DNA of 64,000 bases, taken from the NCBI RefSeq assembly GCF_000208865.1, contig NC_018393.1, positions 2,498,714 to 2,562,713 on the forward strand, given 5' to 3'. The notes below the pieces were generated by a model, which did not search any database, was not told the origin of the DNA, and saw only the letters and a list, made by a program, of their open reading frames with translations. Shown one piece after another: positions 1 to 11,645 of the stretch. The translations under genes and the position numbers were made by a program. Positions within the stretch are counted from its first letter, which is position 1, and the number at the start of each line of letters is the position of its first letter. This DNA is from Neospora caninum Liverpool. Taxonomy: Eukaryota > Apicomplexa > Conoidasida > Eucoccidiorida > Sarcocystidae.

Positions 1-499
1 CCCGAAGAACACGGTCTTCCTCGCGCCCGCATTCAGTCGTCGAGATACATACACGCATAACGCCCAACATATATGCTTAGTGTGTGTGAATGCGTATATG
101 CATGGGAATGCTTTTTTATAGGCATTTTCGTGCACAGGTTGCGTTTGCATATTCGCCGTGCACTGTCGGATGATCGAGGTTTCGATCCGCGGAACTGTCG
201 GCGTGCGTGTCTGGGTTGAGGCGCCGCAGCGAAGGATGTGCATGCGATAAACTTTTGGCTTCGTTGAAGAACCTCCAGAGGCTAAAAACCTCTGTAGACG
301 GTTCCAAAAAACCAACGCATCTTAATTGTGTACAGGGAGATGTGGACGCATACAGTGATCCACCAGGATATATACATACGTGGATGTATGCATGTATGTA
401 GGTATCTGTTTTCTCTGTATATTTGTGGGGTGCTGTTTGTCAGCGTCATGTGCTCAGTTTCTCCATGTCTCGTGGAAGTGGAGCAACTTTTGTTTTCAG

Positions 500-1607
500 A
501 GCTGAGTCGCGACTGCCCCAGCGGCTGCAGCGTCGGATTGGACGACGAGGCGGGCGGAGATTTTTTCGTCTGGCGGGTGTGCTTCGAAGGGCCGCCCGAC
601 ACCTTGTACGAAGGCGGCATTTTCAACGCCGCTCTCAAATTCCCCCCCGACTTCCCCAACCATCCGCCGGAAATGAAGTTTCTGCAGGACATGTGGCATC
701 CAAACAGTACGTCAAAAACGCGTGCAAAGCCCGTGCTCACTCGCCGAACTTGACACAGATACTGCCTTGAAATCCGAGAACGTGTGGTCATGACCGGTCT
801 GGAGTCTCCCCCGCTCCTCGCCGAAAAGTTACATTGCCGCGTGTGCATTTGTGCAAGTTTGGAGAGACGCACACATACACATACACGTGAAAGATTCGAT
901 TATCGATGTGCGAATGCACAGTTTAACTCGTGCATGCATACACATATATATATATATATATATATGTATGTCTTTGCGTATATCGGTCTGCTTCTGTATT
1001 GGCGACTCTGCTTTTCCGCGTGCACGGAAGGTTTCGGCTGCACATTGGTTCAGATCCTGCACCAATGTGCAGCGGGAGTTGCGACTGCAGGTTCTTTCAC
1101 TCATTCCTCAGTTCTGGCGCCCGCTGCTCTTTTTTCAGTTTACCCCGACGGCCGAGTCTGCATCAGCATTCTTCATCCCCCCGGAGACGACGTTTTCAAC
1201 GAACAGGAAAAAGCGGAGGAGCGGTGGCGGCCCATCCTGGGAGTCGAGGCCATCTTGCTCTCCGTCATCTCCATGTTGGGCGAACCCAATTTGGAATCTC
1301 CTGCAAACATCGATGCAGCGGTGAGGCAAAGCAAGTGCAGAGACGGACATGCACTTACACCGCCTATGTGGAAACGAATGCCTGCATATACATGCGGATA
1401 CGCAAAATACAGAACTTTTCGGCATGTTTCGTCTCGGGACTGGTCGTAGGGGGAGGGGCGTCGGTGAGTTACGCGGGAGGTCGTGTCGCGGTGCGGATGT
1501 TGGGGTTCGGATTCTGTGTCGTGCTGTTTCAGGTCCAGTACAAGAAGGATTTGCCCGAATATAAGAAGAAAGTCCGAGCGCTGACCCGCAAGAGTGTGGA
1601 GGGCTGA
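500..1607 (+). CDS. Ubiquitin-conjugating enzyme E2, UBC7/UBE2G type (5' partial)
   Basis: Three exons are visible: 500-706, 1139-1320 and 1533-1607, with phase-consistent GT-AG junctions; TGA ends at 1607. The joined product has the E2 core: [10 protein letters not shown], then [14 protein letters not shown], the HPN motif split across the first intron, and the catalytic Cys in DGRVCISIL. About 15 residues follow the Cys before EERW; this acidic insertion is typical of the UBC7/UBE2G/UBE2R class, and [13 protein letters not shown] fits UBC7. Enzymes of this class build Lys48 chains, often in ER-associated degradation; that role here is inferred from the family. The exon at 500 begins in mid-codon, and the N-terminal helix is missing. 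No convincing first exon is seen at 1-498, so it probably lies left of the window. The C-terminal helix reads [14 protein letters not shown] and lacks the Trp common at that place in yeast and human UBC7. Confidence 0.88.
944..965. repeat. (TA)n microsatellite in E2 intron
   Basis: Uninterrupted TA dinucleotide tract inside the intron at 707-1138. It is one of about a dozen TA tracts in the window, none inside an exon I could model. Confidence 0.9.
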
Positions 1608-2991
1608 ACGCGTCTCTTGGCCGTTTCTCCGGAGAGAATTTAAGCCCGACAAAAAAGACGCACAGTGCTTCGCGAAACTTCACGCGACCGGCCTCTTTGG
1701 GGGTGATTTTATTGTCCTCTTGAACTGACAGTTTATCTCTCGCTCTTCCTCTCCTCTCGCTGCGGGTGTGCGCTTTCCATATGTGCATCTCCGCCCTTCG
1801 CGATCTTTTCTGTTTTTCTCTGGTTTTTTGTCTCGAGGCGCTCCTTGTTCTCCCTTGTTTTCCGCTCCATGTGCTCCTGTCTCCGGCAATGACTCGGCGA
1901 GGCCCCATCGCGGGCGGCAGACACGCCCAGGCGGGTGGTTGAACGAGGGAAGACGAACCGGAAATCTCGTTTGGCAAGCGTCAGGTGTCCCGGCATCTCA
2001 GAAAGACAGCGGCTCTTGGCCGTTCTCTGCCGTTTTCGAAAAGCTTCTTCACACACACCGAATCTCTGGTTTTAGGCCCTCTTCTCAGCTCGAGGCTTGA
2101 ACTGTTCGGTTTAGGACAGGGAGTCTGTCGAAACGCAAGTTTCGCAGTGTGCCTTAAGACAGTCTGTGTGTCGGGAAAGCTCACAGCCTTCTTTGAGACA
2201 AATCTGCATGCGCACAGGGAAGCTGCCTCAAGCGGGAAATCACGTTTTGGTTCACTCTTCGCTAGCACACATCCACGAGACGCGTCTTTCTCTAGGCACC
2301 ACGCGCTGTCGCGTGCAAGAACACATCGCATTTTGCTTCTCCAGGTTCCTGCCGTGTGTTTCAATACGGTACCTCTGAGAAGAGGTGAATCGCTCCCTCG
2401 CCAGTCTTTGCCGCACTCTTCCGGAACGACTTGGTTCGAGAAGAAAGGGGAAAAGTGCGGAGGCAGGCCTTCACTCGCGCTGCGCCTCTCGACAGCTGAA
2501 TCTTTCTCCTTGTGTGACACAAGGCACACTACCCACGCCACCTACGCCAGGCTATATATATATATATGCACACTCATCACCCTATATATAGATCTACAAC
2601 TCTGTCTCTCTCTCTGTCTCTAGAAACAACTGGAGTTTCTCGATCTAGAGACGTCTATTCGTGTGTATTCTTGTCCGTGTATCTGGGCGCCTGGCTGTGA
2701 GCCGTTACTTGAAATCTCTTTTCGGGGTTCCGCCTGAACTGCCTCGTCTCGCTTTTCCGCCCCCGCGAGTTCGTTAAAAAGGTTTTGACGCGAGACAATC
2801 TGAGACCACGAGACAAGCGTGTGTGTGTTTGTGTGTGTGTGTGTGTGCCCGTACACGAAGGGGAGAAGCGGCCGGAAAACATTTATATAATCGCAATATA
2901 GATATGTATTCCGTAGCGAAGTCCATATCTTCTTCATCTACAGACGGCACCCTGCTTGTCAAGATCATGTATAAATAAGCATTATGCATGC

Positions 2992-3027
<36 letters not shown>

Positions 3028-4591
3028 CTAGATACAGATATGCGTTTGAGTGGTTTTGTCGTTGAGGTGTCTGAACGGCATTATGATGGACATATGCAAT
3101 CTTTTGCAAGATGGAGAACTGGAATCTGTTCTCTCCCTTTTCACGCTGTGATGAAGGCAAGCGTTAATGAGCTTTTTCGCCAGCGAACTGCATGCGCGAA
3201 ATAGAGTGGAGCTCGACACAAATTTTGAGTTCGGGGTGGGGAGGCGCAAGACTCGCCACCGCGAAAGAAATGAAAAGTTTTCAAGGCCTCGGTTGTGACT
3301 TTTTGCTTCGCTTCTGGCATGTTTCTCTCCTCTTGGCCACTTCGTTCCTTTATCGATTTCCTCCTTCAAAAATCGACGCCTTTTTCGCGGTCCCGCTTGC
3401 TTCTTCGGCTCGGTCTCTGCCCCGTCCAGTGGCAACCGCCTTTGTGCGGAAAGGAGCCCGAAAAAAGAGTGTTATCAACTTTGGGACCGTCTTTCCACTT
3501 TCAGCGGTTTCCTCATTCCGAGGGCCGGTCTTTTTCAGGATCTGGAACGCCCCTTTCCTGTGGAAACTGCCTCGGAGACACGCCCGCATCGCTGTTCCAT
3601 CGGACTTGTCCTCTTTCCTGTCTACGTCTCCCTCTGTTGAATAACGACAGGGGGGCTGAGGTTCGCCTCCCTTTCTCCGCGTTTTCTCCTTTTCGACTCT
3701 CCCCTCTTCACAGGCGATTTTCTGTTTCTCCTCTCCTACCTCCCCGTACGAGGTTTTTGTCACCGGCCGTATCTGGTGGTCCTTTCCGCTCATCTCCGTT
3801 CCTCTGTATATACCTTCGCTTCCTTCTTCTCTCTGTTCCTCTCTATCTCTTTCCTTTCTTCTCTCTCTACGTCCCTCGTTATCGCTTCTCTCCCCTACGC
3901 ATCGTCTGGAGCTCGTCTTCTCGTTCTCTTTACAGTTTTACCGTAGACTTTTTTGATTCCGACAAAGAGAGAGCGCCGGTTCTCGTTAAAAGCGGAGTTA
4001 CGGCCTCTTTTCTTCCCCTCTGCCTTGCACTCTCTGCGTTGTCTAGGTTCCGTGCTCGCGTCTCCCTTCGCATGGGCCTTCTGTTCCTCTTTTCTCTCTC
4101 CGTTCTTTCCGTCGTAAATCTCCGTCGTAGCCCCAAAACACTCTCCGTCCTTCGCTCCTCTTCCTCCGTTGCTCCTTTTCCTCCGTCGCTCTCATGTCTC
4201 GCGGCGAATCGAAGAAGACAATTCTCTCCTCTCTCTGCATCGGGCTCCTCCCTTCTCCTCCGCAGCCCATTGGGTGTGTGGTGAAACACAACTGACGGGG
4301 ATAACGCCTCGGGCCTTCTGCTTGCTCTCAAAGTTCCGCATTTTCACCGCCTCAATATTTAGTTACGGCTCCTTCACCTCCTTGTGTGTCTCTCCCTGGC
4401 TCTTCTTTCTCGTCAGCTAGAAACTTCTTTGTCTCTCTACGCCACATCTCTTCTCTCTCCTTCCCCTCTTCTTCTTCCCTACAGTTGCCACCCTTCTCTC
4501 TCCCTTTCCGCTCTCCCCTTCCTCTTTCCCTGCAGACCTCGCGTCTCGCTCTTCTGTCTCTCTCCTGTCTCCCGTCTTTATCTTTTCGGCT
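1608..4591. other. Intergenic: E2 3' side and TIM14 5' side
   Basis: No gene could be supported here. The stretch holds a (GT)n tract near 2820-2846, a (TA)n tract at 2995-3026, and a long pyrimidine-rich segment from about 3300 to 4580. That segment gives an open frame of 329 codons, but the product is low-complexity Ser/Leu/Phe/Arg with no recognisable domain. It is more likely the leader and promoter region of TIM14 than a gene. Confidence 0.6.
2995..3026. repeat. (TA)n microsatellite
   Basis: Perfect TA dinucleotide tract preceded by a TGCATGCATG stretch near 2986. Confidence 0.9.
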
Positions 4592-5850
4592 ATGTGGCCT
4601 TTGGTCTGTTTTCTCGTGGGAGGCGCTGCGTTCGCCGCGCGCGGAGGTCTGCGGCAGGCTGCGATATGGCGGCAAGGCAAGAGCGCCTCTGGGGGCAGTG
4701 GAACCCAGGCCGACGTCGCCGAGCCTCTTCGCCAGTGGTTCCAGGCGAAATTCGGGGCTGCAGGTGTGCAGTGGCGAGCGTTGACGCGCGACCTTCGGGG
4801 GTTCGAGAACCCCATGTCCAAGACGGAAGCCTTCCAAATCCTCAGACTCTCGTAAGCCCAAAAAACACGCCGAGCTGGACGGGCAAACCGTCACGCAAGC
4901 TTAGACAGAACAGAGAGAAGCAAGACGCAGAAACAGGCTGCAGGCAGCTTGCGGCGCGTCTTGGGGAGTGTCTTGTTCGTGCGGTCTGAGGTTGACTCCT
5001 TTCCGCTGTCTGGGGGGCGAGAGTCTTTTCGCGCCTCGGCTGGTCCAGGAGGAGGGGTTCTTGTTCCGGTGTGAATAAAGATTTACCATGTCCGTTTGTG
5101 CATATACGGTGATACTCGGTTATGCATTTTAGACGCTAGCTTCCCGGCGTGTTTTCTTCAGCCCCACGGCAACGAAGGAGAAGATCCTGCAGACTCACAA
5201 GCAGTTGATGCTTAGAAACCACCCCGACAACGGAGGTGAGAAAACGCCCTTCCCCGTTGTGTCCACGCGCCCGTCGCTGGTTCGCCTCCTCCGCGCGTTC
5301 TCTCCTTTCGTGTTCTTTGTCTTCTCTGTCCTCTTTCTCCTCCCCCCCCCGTGTTCTCTCCGATCCCCTCCTCTCCTTCCTGTCTCCTCTCCTCTCTTGT
5401 TCACTCTGCTCTCGTGTTTCCTCTGGTTCTCGTCTCTTCTTCCTTCGTCTTTCCCTTCTTGTCTGCTATTTTCTTCGGTTCTTTCGTCCGTCTTTCTTCT
5501 CTCTCTGTTGTCTCCTCTTCTGGCCTCTCTCCTCCACGCTTAATCTAGTTTCCAGCGTGTATTGCTGGCACGCGGGCGCCGTCGAAACCGCGGCAGGCAT
5601 CTTGTCTTTGTTCTCGGCGATCTTGTTCTTTCCGCCTTTTCCTGCGTAAACCGCAGCTGCATCCTCGAGGTTCTTGGCACGTGTCTCCTTGGTCTTCTGC
5701 GCATCCTGAAAGACGGCGACGAAGAGCCTTGTTCCTCCACCTTTCCGTACGACGCACGATGTTTTTTCCGTGTGTTCTCTTCCAGGATCGACTTACATGG
5801 CCACGAAAGTGAACGAGGCGAAGGAGAAGTTGCTAAAGGAAAGACGGTAA
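4592..5850 (+). CDS. TIM14: TIM14/PAM18-like J-protein of the mitochondrial import motor
   Basis: Exons 4592-4851, 5162-5235 and 5786-5850 join in frame to 132 residues ending TAA. Residues 1-23 form one hydrophobic segment with interspersed Gly and Ala, as in the single membrane anchor of TIM14. A linker of about 50 residues is followed by a compact C-terminal J domain: SKTEAFQILRL, then an HPD tripeptide at 107-109 in RNHPDNGG, then the last helix ATKVNEAKEKLL. The C-terminal J domain, DNGG after HPD and the short length match TIM14/PAM18 (DNAJC19), which stimulates mtHsp70 at the TIM23 channel on the matrix side of the inner membrane. The HPD needed for Hsp70 stimulation is intact. The start at 4592 opens directly on the membrane segment and gives a product of family size. 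Confidence 0.9.
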
Positions 5851-6729
5851 AGAGAAGCGCGTGTGTGTCCATTGTCTCCGCAACGCGCTTCCTTACGTCA
5901 CCATTTTCCTCTTTCCCTCCTCCCTCATGAGGTTCCCTTCTCTCTTTTCTTGCTTTCCAACTCCGTCTGTTCCTTTCCTTCTTGAAAAACGGTTGCAGGT
6001 TTCGCCAACTTTCAAGGGTGGGGGTTCTGCATCTGTCTCTTCTTTCTCTTTTCCCTTTTCTCGTTTTCCCGCTCTTCCGTGTCCCCCCCCCTGCCTGCGA
6101 CGGGCGTCCTGCTTTCAGGTTCCCCCTCTGTTCCTAGGCCTTGCTCTTCTTTTTGGTTTCGTTTTCTCCTTCCTCAGCTTCTCCTCGTCTTATCTGTAGT
6201 TCCCCTGTTCATCGCCTTAAACTTCCTCCTCTCTGGCGAGAATCCAGAGACTGTCAGCTGCCTCATTGGCGCCGGAGGCACGCACCATTCCTCGCGGGAA
6301 CTCGACGTCACACACACACACACACACACTTTGAATCGAAGCGGGAGTGTATCCACCTGCACATTCGAAGCTCTCTTCAACGTGCATTAAGATGAACTGA
6401 CACAGGTTTATCGGGAGGCGTAACGACGCAAAAGTGGAATGCAAAGAGGACGAAAGTGGCAACGCGCCCTACCGAGGGAACACCTGGAAGTAGCCATTTC
6501 CGCGAGAATCAAGTTGAGAGCGAGACGCAACCACCGAGAGAAACAGAGGGTGATTCATTTAAACCGCATGCATGCAAACCTAGTCAAATGGGCATCCCTT
6601 ACGTGATGATCCATGCATTCACCAATACCTTTAGATAGGGAGAAAAGGAGATATAAACACACACACGGTGAGACGATAGAAGAGGAGCAACTCACCATCT
6701 ACAAAAACCTATGTATATATATATATGCG

Positions 6730-6765
<36 letters not shown>

Positions 6766-8157
6766 TGCATCATTTCGGTGTAACTGCATAGATGGCTGTC
6801 TGTGGGGATATGTGAAAGTGGAAAAAGAATCGATGCGTTGCCCTCGAAAGTCTGCCCATCGAGGTGTATGTGTGTGGAGCAAATTTTTTTTTCTCTGGAG
6901 AGAGCACAGAGGGATTTCTCTCAGATTCAGTTTTAGAAGGCCGCCGAGCTTCAGCATGCGGTTACGTGCGTAGGCGAGCGCAAAATGGAGGCGTTTCATG
7001 AGACAAATAGAATTTCTTTCCGTGTTTCTTCGCCCTTCAGTATCAAGGAAGAGCGGCTGTACTCCGAGAAAAAGTGGAGAAACTCTTGGAGAGAGAACTG
7101 GATTTCTCTCTGCGCAGCTGCAAAGTGCACCCGACCCGTCAAGTCCATCGCTGGCTGCTTCGCCTCTCTTCTCAGAAGAGACAGTGAAAAAGACACGAGA
7201 ACCTCCCGTCTTTCTTCTCCGATCTCGCAACTCAGACTCAACGAGAGGTTTGCTGGATAGAACGCCAGAACACGCTAGAGGGAAGACTTCCAGTTGGTCA
7301 CCGAAAAATATATGCCTCATATTCCCATACAACGCCCTTACCCCTATACAGATATATATATATATATATATATGTATATATTTGAGCTTTGTATGCAGAC
7401 ATGTGCACGCACTTGCATGTGCATGCACTTAAAAACATGCGTACGTCAACATTTATGGCTTCTTGTGCGGACGGAGAAAGGCGCAGTCGATTGTGGAGGT
7501 GCACACTGCGTGACGCTTTCGGCTTCGAGTCCATCCCGTCCCCGAATCGTCGGTCCTTTTTACGACGGCGTTTGCAGCGGACATGCATGCGAAAGAAGCG
7601 CAGGATTCGAAAGCGAGTGGAGTCCCAATTGAAGAAGGGAGGAAAGCGCACGGCGTCAAGTTGTCGAGCAATTCGTTCGCTCCCAGAGTGGCACATGCCA
7701 GGCTCTTTCGCCTCAGGACGTTCCACTCATCCAGAGAGAGAGACATGCGCGCCGAGGTTCCTTCACAACAGCTCAAAAAAAGGCGTTTCCGGTCTTCCAA
7801 AGCTTCTCCCAAAGTTCAGAAAAAAGATAGCAGTGAGGGAGAAGTAAGGGCGAAGACGAGCAACAGAGCCTGTCGCCCTCGGGCACACGAAGGCTCCAAA
7901 AACCCCCTTGGACACGACGAGAAAGGAGGCAGAGAGGAGAGAGGAGACCGCTGAGAAAGACGAGAGGCCGACACGCAGCAGAGAGGGAAACGAGAAAGGA
8001 GAGAAAACGGTGGAGACGCGAAACCAGTGGGTAGAAGAGGCGAGCGGGAAGAGAAGATCGAGAAGAAAGCAGGAAGATACAAGCAGAAAGCGAACTGATG
8101 CAGAGATAGGTCGCAAGGGCGCCAGGCAGACGGAAGACCCTAAACTCCCTGCGAGTT
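5851..8157. other. Convergent intergenic region, TIM14 and COX11 3' ends
   Basis: The two flanking genes point toward each other, so this stretch should contain both 3' UTRs. It holds a (CA)n tract near 6309-6329 and TA tracts at 6733-6763 and 7352-7372. Small open frames here encode low-complexity or Tyr/Ile-repeat products from the TA tracts. No gene is supported. Confidence 0.6.
6733..6763. repeat. (TA)n microsatellite
   Basis: Perfect TA tract in the convergent intergenic region. A second, shorter one lies at 7352-7372. Confidence 0.9.
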
Positions 8158-11100
8158 TTAGATCTCCACGACAGGAGGCTTTTTGTCCGTCGGCTTGGCT
8201 GAAAACCACACAGAGAGAGGACATCCACAGCCCTGTTTGTCCTTGTCGCTTCGCTTCCATTCATCGTCTGTGCCACAGACGCCCTCAGCGCAAACTGCAC
8301 ATGAAGTGAGTCTAACGACGCAACCAAATGTAAGGAGATACACACCGGCACGCACATCTATATCTCCATACATACGTCCATGCATGTACGTGTAGATGTG
8401 TTTGTTGATGCGTATGCATGCACGCCAAAGAAGAAAGACGAATGCAGTTTCACATGTGTGCATATATATATATATATATGGGAAGAGAGATCGGAGAGAA
8501 CGGAAACAAGGGAACGTGTCGGTGATTTTAAGTCTGGAACTTTAGAGGCCAGACTGCCGGAAGGCGAACCTCGACTGTAAATTAATGGGTAAATAAGTCA
8601 AACGTAAAGAAAACCAAGTCGGTCTACGGTGGAGGCTGTGAGACGCACCACCTGGTAAATTTTTGTAGTCCTCGGGTATGTCGGCATCGGACTCGTTGAA
8701 GACGTAAGAGAGCGTTATTCTCTTCATTTGCTCTGGACGAAAGACATGTCACACAGGATGTCTTCTTTTACTAAAAACACAAGAGAAGCTGGCGTCGTGC
8801 ACTCTGGAGCAAGACGCAGCACGAAGACATGTCTCTTTTCCGTCTCCATGAAAACAGTGAGACCGGAGAGTCAGGGGCTGGCGTGTTATTTGCGAGGCGT
8901 TTGCGAGTGAACAGCGCTATCCGTTGCTTTCGCGTTTATCGAGGACTTTACCAATCATGAATGTTTGAGAGAAGACAAGCTGTTCTGGTCTCCTCGCGCT
9001 TCTGGTTTTTGTTCAGTGCAGCCCACACACCCCACAGACACGCGCCTGCGGGTGTATGAACACTAGGGCTCACTCCGCGGCAGCCGTCCTCCCACGTATC
9101 CCGCCAAGTGCCCATGTCGAGCGCGGCGAGAAAACGCGCATGCAAAGAGCGCGAACGACCTTGCAGCCACTCAACACGAAAGCGTGGACAAAGAGAAGGG
9201 ACAAGAGAGAGAACGAAAAGACTCCAAAGCGAAGACAAGAGAGAGATGCGAGAGAGAGAAGCCACAGCGGAACGGAGAGAAAAACTGGGAAACCGAGAGA
9301 AGGCCGCGAACAGGGAAAGCCGACTCACCGAGGCGAGGGTCATCCAGAATGTCGGGGTCAATGAAGAAGAAGACAGGCATGTCGACTTCCTCATCTGGGA
9401 GGAAAATCACATCCCAGCAGCGAGACAGAAAAGCGAAGGAGACAATGCGGCAGAGCGAAACAGGAAGAGAAATGGCCACGAAAACGGAGACGGAGAGGCA
9501 CAAGAGCTAGACGGGAAGAAGGCGCTTCGAAGGAATCGACGACAGTCAAGATTGGATTCACTCCTCGGGGCGAGAAAAAAGTAGAGCAGATGCTTCAAAG
9601 GAGAGAAGGCGCCTGGCCGAGAGACGAGGGCGAACGCGGAGACACGCCACGAGAACACGGACGCGAAAGTTAGACCCCTCATAAAAGAGAGCGACGGAGC
9701 ACGACGGGCGTCCACGACACCAGCGTGAAAACGGAAAAGCGCGCAAAACAAGCGGAGCTTACGTGGATTGAGCATTTGTTCCTCGAAACAGAAACACTGA
9801 ATCTTGTTGAAATATATGCCTGCCTCGGGCGGCATGACGTTATACAGTGAAATACCTGAAAATCGCAGAGACAGCGTGGGGAACGGCACACCACGGTATG
9901 TCCTTGGCGATACACTCAAGTTCTGTATGGCGGTTGTACTCGCTTTAGGGTCTCTGTAGGCTCTTGATCCCCCTAACTTTCTATCTCTCGACTATACAGC
10001 GATTGCACGTGTCCACGTAAATCCAGTAATGCGCTCCCCCCCTCGGGGACGGTAGCTGGAAAAGACAAAAAGAGAGACAGCACGAGCGCCAACCCCAGCG
10101 GAGATGGAGACACCTGCTGTCTGTATCGAGAACGAGAAGAGAGGCGGCGCACGGACGGCGCGAAGGGAGTAAAGAGAAACGAGGAAAAGAAGAAGAGAAA
10201 GGAGAGGAGTGGGACGTACCTATCACAGGCCTATCCAGTTTGTTGCGGGCGCGATAGAAGGCGAGAGCAGATTCACCGGGCGCGACAATCAAGCGTTTCT
10301 GCAGGGGTTCGAAATCCCAGGGGACGTTGCAGTGCGAAGCGAAATCAATTTCCAAAAGAACTGCACGACAGAAACAAAGGAACCAGAGAAAAACATACAA
10401 CACGCGATCGGAGACAACCCAGAGAGGCTGTGTATGGTTTTGCACCTTCCTCCCTCTTTCCTCTCTTCTGTCTTTCCTTCCTCTTCACCCATTTCTCGCT
10501 GATCTTCTCCCTTTCTTCCCTCTGTTCTTATCTGTGTTCTTCTCCCTTTTTGTCTTCTGTCCTCTCAGCTGATTTCCCGTTTCCCCCTCTGTGGACTGTT
10601 TGCGGGTTTTGCCTTCGCAAGCCGGCAGCTCTGGTGCGTCTGTACCTTCGTCTTCCTCTCCAGAGCGTTCTCTGGAGGGGACGAGCTCCTCCTCTCCACT
10701 TTTTCTCCCGCCGTGGGTGTTCCGAATCTGCACGTATCCGCCGTATCCCGTGCTCTGACAGAAGGCCTCGTAGAGCGGCACGAAGGCAAACGCGACACTC
10801 ATGAGCAGAAAATAGAGGGAGGCACCAATGACGGCCCACCTGCGGCGCGCCTCGCCCTCGTTCTTTGCCTCTTTGTCCACGCGAAAAAGGCGAGAGTGGG
10901 GAGAAGAGGAGAAAGCCGATCGAGAGCGAGGACAGAGGGAAGAGACTCGCGACACATGAAGTGACAGGTGCGGGGAAACGGACAGAAAGGAAGACAGACT
11001 GGAAGCTCCAGATGCATCTGAAAACGAGGAAGGGGAACACGAGGCGGAGAGAGAGGAAGAAGAGGAAGGGTAGGAAGCGTACGGCGAAGAGGAAAACAGA

Positions 11101-11645
11101 GACAAGATGGCAGACGAAAGATTCTGAGGTCTTCGTTTCAGCCTCGTAGGAGATGCGCCGGGCCGAATTAGGAGAGAGAATGGAGACGAAATGCTGGGAG
11201 CTCCGCCGCGGCTGGTGGACGAAGACGAAGAAGGCTGACACCACGAAGAGGAGAGAGAGGAGAAACGAGGAGAGGAAGAGAAGGCAGCAGAGAAGGACGA
11301 GAAACGCGGAAAATCACGAGTTTTTTGTGAGCAGCCGAGAGGGGCGCGCATGCACCCGAGATATAAAGGAAATGGAGACACACATCTTTTGTCTCCTTTT
11401 CGACGGAGAGAAGTTCTACAAACTGGGCACGGGGCGCGAGAAGACACAGGGGGCAAATAACGGGCGTAGGGCGAGGGAGAAGAGAGAGAGACTGAATGAG
11501 AGAGAGAGACGAGAGAGCGAGAGGAGAAGAGGGAAGAGGTAGATGAACCAAAAGGTGACGACGAACTCGAGAAGGAGGAAGAAACAGAAGAGGAAGAAAA
11601 GGAAGAAGAGAGAAGTTGTCTATGTACCCTTGATGCCGCCGTCAT
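8158..11645 (-). CDS. COX11: COX11, cytochrome c oxidase copper chaperone
   Basis: Six exons on the minus strand, in order: 11645-10646, 10360-10220, 9855-9763, 9394-9329, 8732-8652, 8198-8158. All introns are GT-AG, and the product is 473 residues. The conserved domain starts with one membrane segment (about 270-289) followed by VPLYEAFCQSTGYGG. Next come CNVPWDFEP, then the copper-binding CFCF in NKIQCFCFEEQ (about 401-404), then EEVDMPVFFFIDPD and ITLSYVF. This order is diagnostic of COX11/CtaG, which inserts Cu(B) into COX1 from the inner membrane. The N-terminal ~265 residues are Ser/Arg-rich and unusually long; they start with basic, acidic-poor sequence like a mitochondrial presequence. 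An upstream in-frame Met at 11807 is possible. The last exon is 41 nt and encodes a short Lys/Pro tail; reading through its donor instead would end at 8542. Confidence 0.9.

Noticed and set aside
1..498. First exon of the E2 gene
   Set aside because: Searched for an N-terminal E2 helix with a phase-1 donor; none was convincing, so it is treated as outside the window.
3295..4284. 329-codon plus-strand frame upstream of TIM14
   Set aside because: Pyrimidine-driven Ser/Leu/Phe/Arg composition, no domain, and it ends before TIM14 without a usable junction. Likely the TIM14 leader region.
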